Assembly: GCA_965248775.1 (NCBI GenBank)
Contig: OZ252150.1
Span: forward strand, 434,001 to 498,000
Source: JBHHUI01 sp965248775
GTDB lineage: Bacteria > Chloroflexota > Anaerolineae > Anaerolineales > JBHHUI01
Direction: 5' to 3'
Length of the DNA stretch: 64,000 nt
Shown piece by piece: positions 1 through 9,219 of this stretch. Both the position numbers and the translations under genes were made by a program. Position 1 is the first letter of the stretch. Each line of letters opens with the position of its first letter. The notes beneath the pieces are model-generated. The model saw nothing but the letters and a program-made list of their open reading frames with translations, ran no database searches and was not told the DNA's origin.

Positions 1-987
1 TCCCATACGTTAAGCACAATGCCGGCGGTGGCGCGGCTCATTGAAGAGTTTGGCTTCGACGGACTCTGGACAGCCGAAGCTGGCATGGATGGTTTCCTCC
101 CGCATGTGCTGGCTGCAGAACATACCGAGCGCCTCAGCCTCGGCACTTCGATTGCGACAGCATTCCCACGTACACCCGCTATTCTTGCCAATCTCGCCTG
201 GGACCTGGCGCGCTATAGCGATGGTCGATTCATTCTCGGTTTGGGAGCACAGGTCAAGGCACACAACGAGCGCCGGTTGGGGGTGAAATGGGAGCGGCCC
301 TTGCGCCGCATGCGCGAGACTATCGAAGCCGTCCACGCGATTTGGGACACCTGGCAAAACGGCACAGCGCTGCGCTATGAAGGTGAATTCTTTAATCTAT
401 CTTTGATGACACCATTTTTCAGCGCCGACCCGCTCGATGTGCCGGAGCCGCCAATCTACATCTCGACGGTCAATCAGGGCATGCTGCAGCTTGCCGGGAG
501 TCTCTGCGAGGGTGCCCTGCTACATCCTTTCCATTCCCTGAAGTATTTGCGGGAGTTCGCCTGGCCGAATATTTCAGCCGAGCTCAGTGAGGCCGGTCGG
601 GGACGGGATGCGTTCACTGCCGTCGGCTCGGTGATGGTCGTGCCCACGGATGGGGAGAAACCTGCCGCCGAATATGAGGCCCACACCCGCAGTCAAATTT
701 CCTTCTATATGAGCACGCCCGCATACCGGGTCGTCTCCGAAATTCATGGCTGGACGGGAGTCGCCGAGGAGTTGAGCAAGTTAGCCCGCAGTGGCGAGTG
801 GGCGGAGATGTCCGCGCGCATCACGGACGAGATGATGGATACATTTGCGATCAGCGGGAAATGGGGAGAGCTGCTGCGTCTGATCAAGGAAAGTCGCGGC
901 GAGTTTTTCGACCGCGTAAACCTCTACATACCTTTTGTGCCGGGCGAGGATGACTCGGGCTGGCGCGCTGCTATCGCTGGCTTTTAG
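1..987 (+). CDS. LLM-class F420-dependent oxidoreductase (5' partial)
   Basis: Luciferase-like monooxygenase fold, probably an F420-dependent oxidoreductase of the TIGR03617-like group, inferred from recognisable family blocks: FGFDGLWTAE near the start, AAEHTERLSLGTSIA, LGLGAQVKAHNERR and the EPPIYIS strand. An ATG lies at 19, but the frame is open to base 1 and family members carry about 10-20 more N-terminal residues, so the gene probably starts before the window. It ends at 987 and converges on the selenoprotein-like gene, whose stop is at 993, leaving five bases between them. Substrate unknown; F420 use is family knowledge, not visible in sequence. Confidence 0.85.
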   Translation, partial: SHTLSTMPAVARLIEEFGFDGLWTAEAGMDGFLPHVLAAEHTERLSLGTSIATAFPRTPAILANLAWDLARYSDGRFILGLGAQVKAHNERRLGVKWERPLRRMRETIEAVHAIWDTWQNGTALRYEGEFFNLSLMTPFFSADPLDVPEPPIYISTVNQGMLQLAGSLCEGALLHPFHSLKYLREFAWPNISAELSEAGRGRDAFTAVGSVMVVPTDGEKPAAEYEAHTRSQISFYMSTPAYRVVSEIHGWTGVAEELSKLARSGEWAEMSARITDEMMDTFAISGKWGELLRLIKESRGEFFDRVNLYIPFVPGEDDSGWRAAIAGF

Positions 988-992
988 TCTTC

Positions 993-1934
993 CTACGCCT
1001 GGTCAAACTCTACAATTGTTTCGCCTGCAGTGGCGGAAGTAAGCAAATCTATTGCAGCATTTAGAACATTTTGCTGCCTGAGACGATCTCCGGGTGTTCC
1101 CAGCGGTCGGCCCATCAAACTCCGGGTGAGAAGCAATCGCGCTGGGCGTTGCGCTGTGAGCCGCGGTAGGAAAACAGCAGTCGAGATGATCACAGTTGGA
1201 ATACCGGCTTCTTCAATCAGACGGGCGAGGTGTCCCACGGACACCTGGCACACCGGTCAAGCGGGGACGAGCAGTACCGCATCCACCTCCTGATCTTGCA
1301 ACATGCCGACCCACTGCGGACCGACATCCTTCAATAGCCGAATCTGCGACGTGGCACCGACAAATGAATATGCATTGGGTGTCAACGAACCGATCACGCC
1401 CGCCCGCTCCATTTCCGCGAGCAGTTGGAATGGGAAGACTACATTTGAGTCGGCCTGCGCTGCACGGATATCGTAACCACCGTGCAGGACTTGCAGATTT
1501 TCCTGCGGCGTATCGAACGGGATGGAAGTTAACTCCGGCGCGACTTTCAGGAATTCGTTAATGCGCGCAGCAGCTTCTTCCTGTGTCATAGCCCCTACGC
1601 CAAATGGTTGTGGATCGTGACCCTGCACGAAGGAACCGCTGGAACTGATCAGGCTCAGACGGGATTCTGAGAGCGGCTTGCCTATTGGGGTAAATGGCCC
1701 CTCGTCGTACGTCCACTTGCCTTCCGGCGCATAGACCTTTTCTTGACCGGCGTAAATATGTTCGACCACGGGTGCGTAATCACTGCTGTCATGCGCATTC
1801 GTCAACATCTGGAGCAACTCTTGAATCCAGTCGGCGGCTTCGTCCTCAGATAGCCATTTTAAAAATTTGAAGCTCAGGTCATTGCGCGAACCGTAGGAGA
1901 ATAAATTCTTGAATTGTTCGAATGTCTCGGACAT
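993..1934 (-). CDS. GrdB/PrdB-like reductase family protein, probable selenoprotein (in-frame TGA)
   Basis: Homologous by recognition to the short (about 310 aa) glycine/sarcosine/betaine/D-proline reductase selenoprotein B-like family. Residues 1-225 run from ATG 1934 (FKNLFSYGSRNDLSFKFLK, GPFTPIGKPLSESRLSLIS, HGGYDIRAAQADSNVVFP). Codon 226 is TGA at 1257-1259, and the same frame continues for 87 sense codons through PVCQVSVGHLARLIEEAG to TAG at 993. The residue at the TGA is Cys or Sec in relatives I recall (xPVC motif, giving UPVC here). A perfect 8-bp hairpin with G as first loop base lies 10 nt after the TGA, as expected for a bacterial SECIS. No selA, selB or tRNA-Sec is in the window. 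Alternative: a nonsense mutation. Reductase or redox role inferred. Confidence 0.8.
1228..1246 (-). promoter_or_regulatory. Putative bacterial SECIS hairpin
   Basis: In the minus-strand mRNA an 8-bp perfect stem (AGGUGUCC with GGACACCU) closes a 3-nt GUG loop. The stem starts 10 nt and the loop 19 nt after the in-frame UGA of the GrdB-like gene. Known bacterial SECIS elements need a G among the first two apical loop bases at about 16-37 nt from the UGA, and both conditions are met. A lower stem is not obvious. Confidence 0.65.
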
Positions 1935-2059
1935 GGAGATGTATCCTCTTAATCATGTATGATATTTGCGCTCGGTGGATATCAGACTAGAGTTTGATTT
2001 CCTAGATTATAAGCGCATTGTAATTTTGGCTGATTCATACTAAATTCGATATCAATCTT

Positions 2060-5000
2060 ATGCATCGACTTGTTTCCCCCTTCATTCTAGAGAAACTGAA
2101 GACGGATGAATCTACAGGCCGATTCCAGGCCTATGTCTTGTTCGTGGATGTGGTTGGCTTCAGCAAGATGAGCAACGCTCTGGCTGTGCACGGTCAACAC
2201 GGCGCCGAAGTGCTGGCCGGAATATTGCGAGCCGTATTCGACCCGCTGCAGCGGGCGGTGTATTCCCACGGTGGCTTCATCACTACGGCTGCCGGTGACG
2301 CTTTCACGGCCCTATTTCCACTCGAGAGCGAACTTCAACCGGTTTCGCCAGGCGCGCAGCTTCATCCGGTGGGTGTTGCTGAACACGTGCAGGTCAAACA
2401 TGCACTGGCAGCTGCCTGGGCCATCCGGACACACATGCAAGCGAATGATCGGCAAGAGACATCCTACGGCACGTTCCCGATCGCGGTGAAAGTGGGTCTG
2501 ACCTTCGGGGAGGTGCAATGGGGGATATTGCGCTCGTCAAATGGGACACAGGATACTGCCCGCGCTGCCTACTATTTTTCAGGCACGGGCATAGACGAGG
2601 CGGCCGGAGCGGAAAGTTACGCGCGAGAAAATGATGTTGTGATTGGCCCTGGCGGCACCGCGTTGTTTGGCGAGTTCGTGCGCAGCGAGCCGGTGGATGA
2701 CTATCAACGCGTGCTAGCAATCGAAACCGAGTTGCCGGCTGCGGACACGCTGGTAGTTTCAGAATTCGCCGAGTCCGAAACTGGAGATCGCGTTGAGGGG
2801 CAGGGCCTGTTCTTCCCGCAGGAAGTGCTCGCGCTGTCGGCAGTGGGCGAGTTTCGGGAATCCGTGAATGTTTTCATCAACCTGTACGGTACACCAACCG
2901 CCGAACAGTTGCAGGAATTCATGGCGCATGTCCTGCAGTTACAGGATAAATATGGCGGAGTATTGAATTCCATCGACTTCGGCGATAAAGGTTGCAAATT
3001 GCTGCTCTTCTGGGGTGTGCCAGTAAGCCACGAAAAGGATGTAGCCCGCGCACTGGGCTTTCTGTTGGAGCTGCAGGGTGTCAGCAAGATTCAGGTAAAG
3101 GCTGGCGTAACGCTCAGGACGGGCTTCGCCGGATTTATCGGCGGCGCCTGGCATGAGGAGTACACCTGTTTCGGCTATGGCGTGAGCCTGGCAGCACGGT
3201 TGATGAGTGGCGCGCCCTGGGAAAGTATCTGGGTGGACGAGTCGATTGGTGAAGTGGCTTCGACCGAGTTTGTCGTCGAATATGAAGAACATTTCGCGCT
3301 CAAAGGATTTGACGAACCTCAGGCAGCCTATGTGTTGCTGGACCGTCGTCAAGGGCAGGGTGAAAATTTTTACGAAGGCCGAATGGTGGGGCGCCGCGCC
3401 GAGATAGAGCGCCTGCGTTCCTTTGTTGCGCCAATCCTGGAGGAGGACAGCAAACTGCGTTTTGCCGGAATGCTGGTAGTAAGCGGCGAAGCCGGAATGG
3501 GTAAAAGCCGACTCTTATATGACTTTCAGCAGGAGTTCGAATCGGGTGCGGGGAACCAGGAGTTACAGTTCTTCAGCTGCCAGACCGATCAGGTTGTGCA
3601 GACACCGCTCAATCCATTCCGATGGTGGTTGCGACAATATTTCGGCCAGGGCAGCCAGCAATAAACGCGCCTTCAGTCGAAAACTAAGACAGGTGCTTGC
3701 CGCCACCGAAGGTGAACTCGGTGAAATCCTCGAAGCCGGTCAATCATTTCTTGGCGCGCTACTGGATTTGCACTGGGAAGGTTCGCGTTATGAGCAATTC
3801 GAACCCCAGGAACGCTACGATAATACGCTGCGCGTATTGCGCACGCTGATTCTCGCCGAAGCAAAACAAAAGCCCACAATATTCATCATTGAAGACATTC
3901 ACTGGCTCGATTCAGATTCGTCGGAGTTTATCAATCGGCTTGTACGCGGCGTGGGGAAATATCCACTTGCGGTTTTAGCCACCTCGCGCGTCAGACCGAA
4001 AAGCGAATTGCCGTCGATTGATGGTCGTCCGGCCCAGATGTTGCCCCTGGCGAATCTCGATAGAAGTTCAATCGAGGATCTGATCAGTCTGCTCCTCAAC
4101 GGACCGGCACACTCTTCATTGGTTGAACTGCTTGCTGAGCGCGCCGGTGGCAACCCATTCATCCTGGAGCAATTGTTACTATATCTGCGCGATGCGGACT
4201 TGCTTACTGAGATAGAAGGCGGCTGGGCCCCGAGCGTTGAAGCAAGCGATCCGACCCGCCTGCCTCGCAATGTGAGGCAGGTATTCACTGCTCGTCTGGA
4301 TCAACTCGCTCCAGCGGTACGCGATCTTGTCCAGACAGGCGCTGTACTGGGGCGCGAATTCGAGTTAACTATCCTGGCACGCATTGCAGAACAGGGGAAC
4401 GTTTTAGCAGAACTAAATGCGGCTGCCGAACAGGCTTCCATCTGGACGAGTCTCAGCGAAATGCAATACATCTTTCGCCATGCGCTGCTGCGGGACACGG
4501 CCTACGAGATGCAGGCGCAATCACGGCGCTGGGAAATACATCATAAAGCAGCGCAAGCTCATGAGGAATTGAACGCCGGCGATCTAAATTCGGTCATTCC
4601 AAGAATTGCCTATCATTACGAAGCTGTCTTTTTGATCGGAAATTCCGAAGTTCGGGATGAGGCTATAAAATATTTGCAGCTTGCCGGAGAGCAAGCGCAA
4701 TCTAATTTCGAGAATTCAGCAGCATTGGATTACTATGCCCGCGCACTGACCTTGTTAGATGGGGATGATCCCGAAAAGCGCTTCGACTTCTTGCTCGCCC
4801 GCGAAAGCGTGCTTGACCTACAGGGGGCTCGCGAGGCGCAACGTATTGAATTATTCGAGCTCGCTGCGACGGCGAAGGTGCTTGCAATGCCAGCAAAGGA
4901 AGCTGAAGTCTGGCTACGACGAGCTCGCTTGGCTGTTCGTACCAACGATTATGATATAGCTATCCAGGCGGCAAGTAGCGCCCGGGAACTCGCGGAAACT

Positions 5001-6632
5001 GCAGGAGACGTTGAGCGCCAGGCTGAAGTGCAGCTATGGTGGGGTGAGGCCCTGACCCGCCAAGCGAAACTAGACAAGGCACAGGAGCGGCTAGATAGCG
5101 CGTTCTCTCTGGCTGAACAGGCGGGCGCGCGCCAGATCATGGCCGATATACTGCGCATCCGGGGTATCGTGCATGGTACCGCCGGCGATATGGAGCCTGC
5201 GCAAGAGGCTTTTGAGAATGCGCTGACGCTCTGTCGCGAACTTGGGAATCGTATTTGCGAACAACAGAACCTGAATAATGTGGCTTATGTCTCTAGCCGG
5301 ATGGGGCGGGTGGATGAGGCCTACGATCGATTCCAGGATGCGTTACGTCTAGCAGAGCAGGCTGGAAACCGACTAAGTGAACTTTATGCGCTGGGGAACC
5401 TAACGTGGAACGCTTTGATATTAGGCGATTATTCGACGGGTGTTTCGCACGCCGAGCGCGCGCTCGCGCTCAGCCGCGAAATTGAGCACCGTGCAGAGGA
5501 ATCGCGCACGCTTGCGAATTTGTGCATGGGCTTCCAGGGGCTTGGTGACAGCGTCGCTGCGTTAGGGTATGCACGTTCGGCACTGGAACTTACTCAGGAA
5601 ATCGGCGATTGGGACGTCCAGCGCGAAGCGTTGATCCAACTGGGGAATGCACTCGCAGCGCTTGGAGATCCGAAGGCGCTCGATACTTTTCGTGAGGTCT
5701 GCGAACAAGCGCGTTCTCAGGAAGATCACGAGCTGCTTGCGTTCGCCCTCGCGGGGAGGCTGACATTCCGGCAGCATACCCGCGGGGGTGTTGGATCGGA
5801 GATTCTAGCTGATTTAGCGGATCTGCTCGGTCTGCTCGCAACACATCAGATCTCAAATCAACTCGGGCACAGTGCGATACTCTACCTAAGCGCGTATCGG
5901 GCTCTGGCGATCTGGAATGAGTCTGAAGCTTCTAAAGTTCTGCAGGCAGGTTATCAATTTATCCAGGCGGAGGCGGGCAAGATAATAGATGATGCTAAGC
6001 GATCATCGTACCTGGAGGATGTGGAAGCGAATCGGGAACTGGTCGTTGCAGGAGAACTATTGTTTGGCAAGGTGGTTCCGAACAAATCTGTAAATTTAGA
6101 AGCCGTGGTGGTCGTCATCAGGAGTGCATCCGACAGCGATCTCGAGAAGGTACGCCAGACGGTGCCAGAGATGAATGGCGAGGAAGTATCTACCGTGGAA
6201 GCGGAAACGGTGCTGGTAAATGTGGACGATTCCGGCGAGGATAGGATTGATGCCGATTTCCAAACCTCTGTTGTACGCCCACGAGCCGAGGAGACTAGGT
6301 TGCCTCCTGTCTCTTCTCATCATCTGACTGAGAAAAGGACTGACCTGAGCGGTGCAATATTGACCCATGCCCAGCTCCGGGGGGTGAGGCTGGTCGATGC
6401 ACTCTTATGTGGTATCGATTTGAGCAAAGCAGATCTGACCGGGGCAAACCTGGCAGGTGCGGACCTACGCGGCGCGAATCTTGAGAGTGCGAAACTACGA
6501 GGGGCTAATCTGTCAAACGCAGATTTACGAGGCACCGATCTGAGTAGGGCGGATCTTATCGGCGCGAATCTTGATGCAATCAATTACGATCTTCAGACGC
6601 ACTGGCCGGAGGGTTTTAGCCCAAAGAATTGA
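2060..6632 (+). pseudogene. Cyclase-AAA-TPR-pentapeptide signalling protein, one frameshift
   Basis: Adenylate/guanylate cyclase-like regulator of about 1,520 residues in two frames. Frame one (2060-3664): first class III cyclase domain with LFVDVVGFSKM and AAGDAFTALFP (both metal Asp present), a second degenerate cyclase domain (FINLYG replaces the Asp-bearing strand), then a P-loop SGEAGMGKSRLL at about residue 475. Sense continues in the +1 frame from about 3,655 (NKRAFSRKLRQVLAATEG), with Walker B FIIEDIHWLD near 3,895, TPR helices about 4,700-5,900, and a C-terminal pentapeptide repeat (ADLTGANLAGADLRGANL) from about 6,340 to 6,570. The frame change lies between about 3,640 and 3,664, before TAA. 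It may be an assembly indel. Starts at ATG 2060, divergent from the selenoprotein-like gene. Confidence 0.8.
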
Positions 6633-6680
6633 TCGGCTGCCTTCGCCAACCAGCACGTCTGACCCGAGTTCAGAAGACTT

Positions 6681-6857
6681 TTAGTTCATACCTCCGCCTT
6701 TTACATCTGGTCCGGAGCTATTACTCTGCTGTTGGTGTTTCTTCTTCATTTGCTGGGCGTTCCCAGCTCGAATATTGGTCCTGACTCGAATGGTTCTCAG
6801 GGGCTTTGGCGTTGATTCTTCCATCGTGTCCTTCTTGTCTTCCGTTGTTGTATCCAT
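6681..6857 (-). CDS. 58-aa basic peptide with IRVRTNIRAG motif
   Basis: Small gene, ATG 6857 to TAA 6681, preceded by a good ribosome site (AGAGGA, 6 nt before ATG). It has an acidic N-terminal third (MDTTTEDKKDTMEESTPKP), then TIRVRTNIRAGNAQQMKKKH, and a Gly/Asn-rich tail ending GGGMN. The VRTNIRAG core resembles VRTKLQAG in the 78-aa protein of the same strand at 8,983. Family not recognised with certainty. Its size, leader-like N-terminus and position downstream of a peptide-type ABC transporter make it a candidate exported or modified peptide, which is inference only. Confidence 0.55.
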   Translation of the reverse strand: MDTTTEDKKDTMEESTPKPLRTIRVRTNIRAGNAQQMKKKHQQQSNSSGPDVKGGGMN

Positions 6858-6980
6858 AATATTCCTCTAAATCCTTCGAAAGTTCCTCGTTCGGATAAGT
6901 CGTATCTCTATTTTACAATTTTGGCGTGAGCCGCGCGTTAGGCGATTAAGTCATTGTCCGCCGACGAGACGAATTCGCCT

Positions 6981-7790
6981 CTATGCTCCTGAGGCCGCCG
7001 CCTTTTTCTTTCGGGTGCGCTTCTTCGGCGCTAGTTCCGGTTGGGTCTTGGCCTCACCCTTGACCTCATCGGCGGGTTCTTGGGCGGCCTCTTGTGACGG
7101 TTTTGCGGATGCGAGCAGGGCCAGCAGTATGTCGTTGAATGCGTAGCGATCCTGTTCTGCTGCAGTACGGATCGCGTCGGCGATGAATCCTTCCTGCGTC
7201 TTCTTTGAATCCAGGAAGATGGCTGGCGGCGGGGCAGCAACAATGTCGGCCTCAATGAGGGCGCTAAACAACTCGCGGCCGAACTTGCGTTGGCGGCGTC
7301 CGTTTGGCTTGCGCTCCCACGCGCGATACGCGCTGAGCACAGTGACGTTATCCTGCACTGCGTCAGCTTTCGCATATGCCAGGCTGGCTAAAACGGCGGC
7401 CCTCTCGACACCTTGTTGCAGCTCCAGATCCTCACTCAATTCCTCGTCCGCGAGCCATGCGGGGTCCAGATTCATGCTCGACCAAAAGGCCGACAACCTG
7501 AGTCGGAACAACTCCGCCTGTCGCTCCGAGAGCCCGCCCAGCCAGTCGGTGAATAGCTGCGCTTCATCGGCAGAACTTTGATGTGACTGTACACGTTCGA
7601 TCAGCCACTCATTAAGATTCTTTGATGTTACTTCTTTTCGGCGGCCAGTACGGTTTGTCAAATTACGCCAGAATGCGGGGAAACGAGATGAGCCTCTCTT
7701 CGGTTCTCCCTCTTCCTCCTTGGGCGGTGGCCAAACAAGCCATACAAGTGCGGCTGCAAATAATAACAAGAGTACGATTCTGATTGGCAT
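6981..7790 (-). CDS. Membrane-anchored hypothetical protein
   Basis: 269 aa. One N-terminal hydrophobic segment (IRIVLLLLFAAALVWLVW, residues 3-20) is followed by a Pro/Glu-rich linker and a mostly helical, charged cytoplasmic or exposed domain (about residues 50-225, with NEWLIERVQSHQSSADEAQLF and ERQAELFRLRLSAFW). The tail is Lys/Ala-rich (KKRTRKKKAAASGA). No family recognised. It lies 25 bp downstream of the SPFH gene on the same strand, so it is probably co-transcribed and may partner the SPFH protein at the membrane. The basic tail could bind acidic lipid, nucleic acid or a protein partner. Confidence 0.7.
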   Translation of the reverse strand: MPIRIVLLLLFAAALVWLVWPPPKEEEGEPKRGSSRFPAFWRNLTNRTGRRKEVTSKNLNEWLIERVQSHQSSADEAQLFTDWLGGLSERQAELFRLRLSAFWSSMNLDPAWLADEELSEDLELQQGVERAAVLASLAYAKADAVQDNVTVLSAYRAWERKPNGRRQRKFGRELFSALIEADIVAAPPPAIFLDSKKTQEGFIADAIRTAAEQDRYAFNDILLALLASAKPSQEAAQEPADEVKGEAKTQPELAPKKRTRKKKAAASGA

Positions 7791-7815
7791 GGTTAATTTT
7801 CTCCTTCGATAAAAC

Positions 7816-8976
7816 TTACGGTCCTGAACTTGTTGTCGATCCGCTTACTGTGTTCTGTGACCCGGCCGCCTGTTCGTCACGTTCCGAAGATGTCGGCGGC
7901 ACGATTTCACTGGAATCGGGGGCCGTCGTGGGTGGGAATGTTGGACCGGCTACCTCTCCCGCGGCCAGATCTGGTGGCACAGGCAGACTCAGGAATGTGT
8001 TTGCGTCGCTGGGTGCGATGATGACACGCACATCCGGCGCGATACGCTCGACATAGCGATACGTAATCAGGTCCGGGTTAATCTGCAGTTCGAGGCCGAT
8101 CAGTCGGAGCGCTTCTGCCTCGGCCCGTGCCTTGATCAGACGCGCCTCCGCCTCGGCTTCCGCCAAAATACGAATTTCATCCGCATGACCACCGGCGATG
8201 TTGGCGATCTGGACTGCTTCGTATTCGGTCTTAATTCGCCCCTGCTCCGCGACCTGTTTCTGCTCGACTGCATGCGCGTAGTCCTCTGAAAAGGCGATAT
8301 TGCGCAAGAGAAACTGGTCCAGAATCAGGCCGCGCTCATCAAATGTCCCACTGAGGGCATCATTCAGATTTGTCTCCAAGTCTTGGCGTTTGATGCTGTT
8401 GACTTCGTCAACGGTGAACCCTGAAACTTCGCGCCGCACCACACCGCGCACGACCGGACGCAAAAGTTCGTTGATATAGCGTTCCTGCCAGTTGATATGT
8501 AACTGCACGACCTGGACGGGGTCAATGCGGAAGATCACCGAGGCGTCTAGCGCGACCTCCTGGCCATCAGAGGTACGTGCCACAATGGCATCGTTACCCC
8601 GCGTTGCGCCTTCCAAGGGTTTGCCAGACATAGTGTAGGTCTGCCAGAAGATTGGATATTCAACAACTCGCTCTGCGAGCGGCACGATCCAATGTAATCC
8701 CGATGGAATTGGTTCGGGGCGAATGCCCTTCGGAGAGAGGTATGAAACGACAATGCCGGTCTTCTGCGGCGGAATGAACACCAGGGAAGCACTGACGATG
8801 CTGATCGCGATCGCCAGGACGAATGGCACTGCCAGGCGGGCGTTGAGCTGCGCGCGCAGAGCCGGGCGCAGCCCACGCGTGCGTACCGCCTGCACGAAGC
8901 TGAACGCGAGGAAGAATACGAAAAGCGCCCACACGATATAGGTGAGAAAAATGAGTCCGCGGTCCAGATCAATCAT
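7816..8976 (-). CDS. SPFH/prohibitin-family membrane protein
   Basis: 386 aa. Two N-terminal membrane segments (about residues 8-27 and 50-68) precede a prohibitin/SPFH domain (about residues 70-270: KTGIVVSYLSPKGIRPEPIPSG, DGQEVALDASVIFRID, LLRPVVRGVVRREVSGFTVDEV). A helical coiled-coil stretch rich in Ala/Glu follows (ADEIRILAEAEAEARLIKARAEAEALR), and the last 60 residues are a Pro/Ser/Thr-rich disordered tail. SPFH proteins form large membrane scaffolds. The gene starts 6 bp after the 78-aa protein and sits in the ABC-transporter operon, so a role in organising an export complex is plausible but inferred. Confidence 0.85.
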   Translation of the reverse strand: MIDLDRGLIFLTYIVWALFVFFLAFSFVQAVRTRGLRPALRAQLNARLAVPFVLAIAISIVSASLVFIPPQKTGIVVSYLSPKGIRPEPIPSGLHWIVPLAERVVEYPIFWQTYTMSGKPLEGATRGNDAIVARTSDGQEVALDASVIFRIDPVQVVQLHINWQERYINELLRPVVRGVVRREVSGFTVDEVNSIKRQDLETNLNDALSGTFDERGLILDQFLLRNIAFSEDYAHAVEQKQVAEQGRIKTEYEAVQIANIAGGHADEIRILAEAEAEARLIKARAEAEALRLIGLELQINPDLITYRYVERIAPDVRVIIAPSDANTFLSLPVPPDLAAGEVAGPTFPPTTAPDSSEIVPPTSSERDEQAAGSQNTVSGSTTSSGP

Positions 8977-8982
8977 AGTAAG

Positions 8983-9219
8983 TCATCCCCAATGAGCGAG
9001 GTCGTTTAGTTTCTCGCGACGAGCATCGCAGCCACAATCGCGGCCGGTGGTCCGCGAAACCCAGTCGGCGACGCGGTCGAGGCGCGTGGATGCTGTGAAG
9101 TCGGCCACCACATCGCCGAGGCCCCGGCCGGCCTGCAATTTTGTGCGTACGTGCAGGCCGAGCGTCCGCAAATTTGGCTTGATGGTTATATCTTGTGAGG
9201 ACGGTGAAGTTGTGTTCAT
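8983..9219 (-). CDS. 78-aa protein with VRTKLQAG and CGC-RR motifs
   Basis: ATG 9217-9219 overlaps the TGA of the ABC transporter (ATGA), so the genes are translationally coupled. The protein has GLHVRTKLQAGRGLGD in the middle and ends with WVSRTTGRDCGCDARREKL, a CGCxxRRxxLN-like end seen in some short bacterial and phage proteins. It shares the [IL]xVRTx[IL]xAG pattern with the 58-aa peptide at 6,681. Function unknown. Coupling to a peptide-type ABC transporter and a following SPFH gene suggests it is cargo, an adaptor or a modification substrate. Confidence 0.6.
   Translation of the reverse strand: MNTTSPSSQDITIKPNLRTLGLHVRTKLQAGRGLGDVVADFTASTRLDRVADWVSRTTGRDCGCDARREKLNDLAHWG

Noticed and set aside
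3640..3664. Programmed frameshift in the first cyclase gene
   Set aside because: No slippery run or stimulating structure is evident around the break; indel or mutation is simpler.
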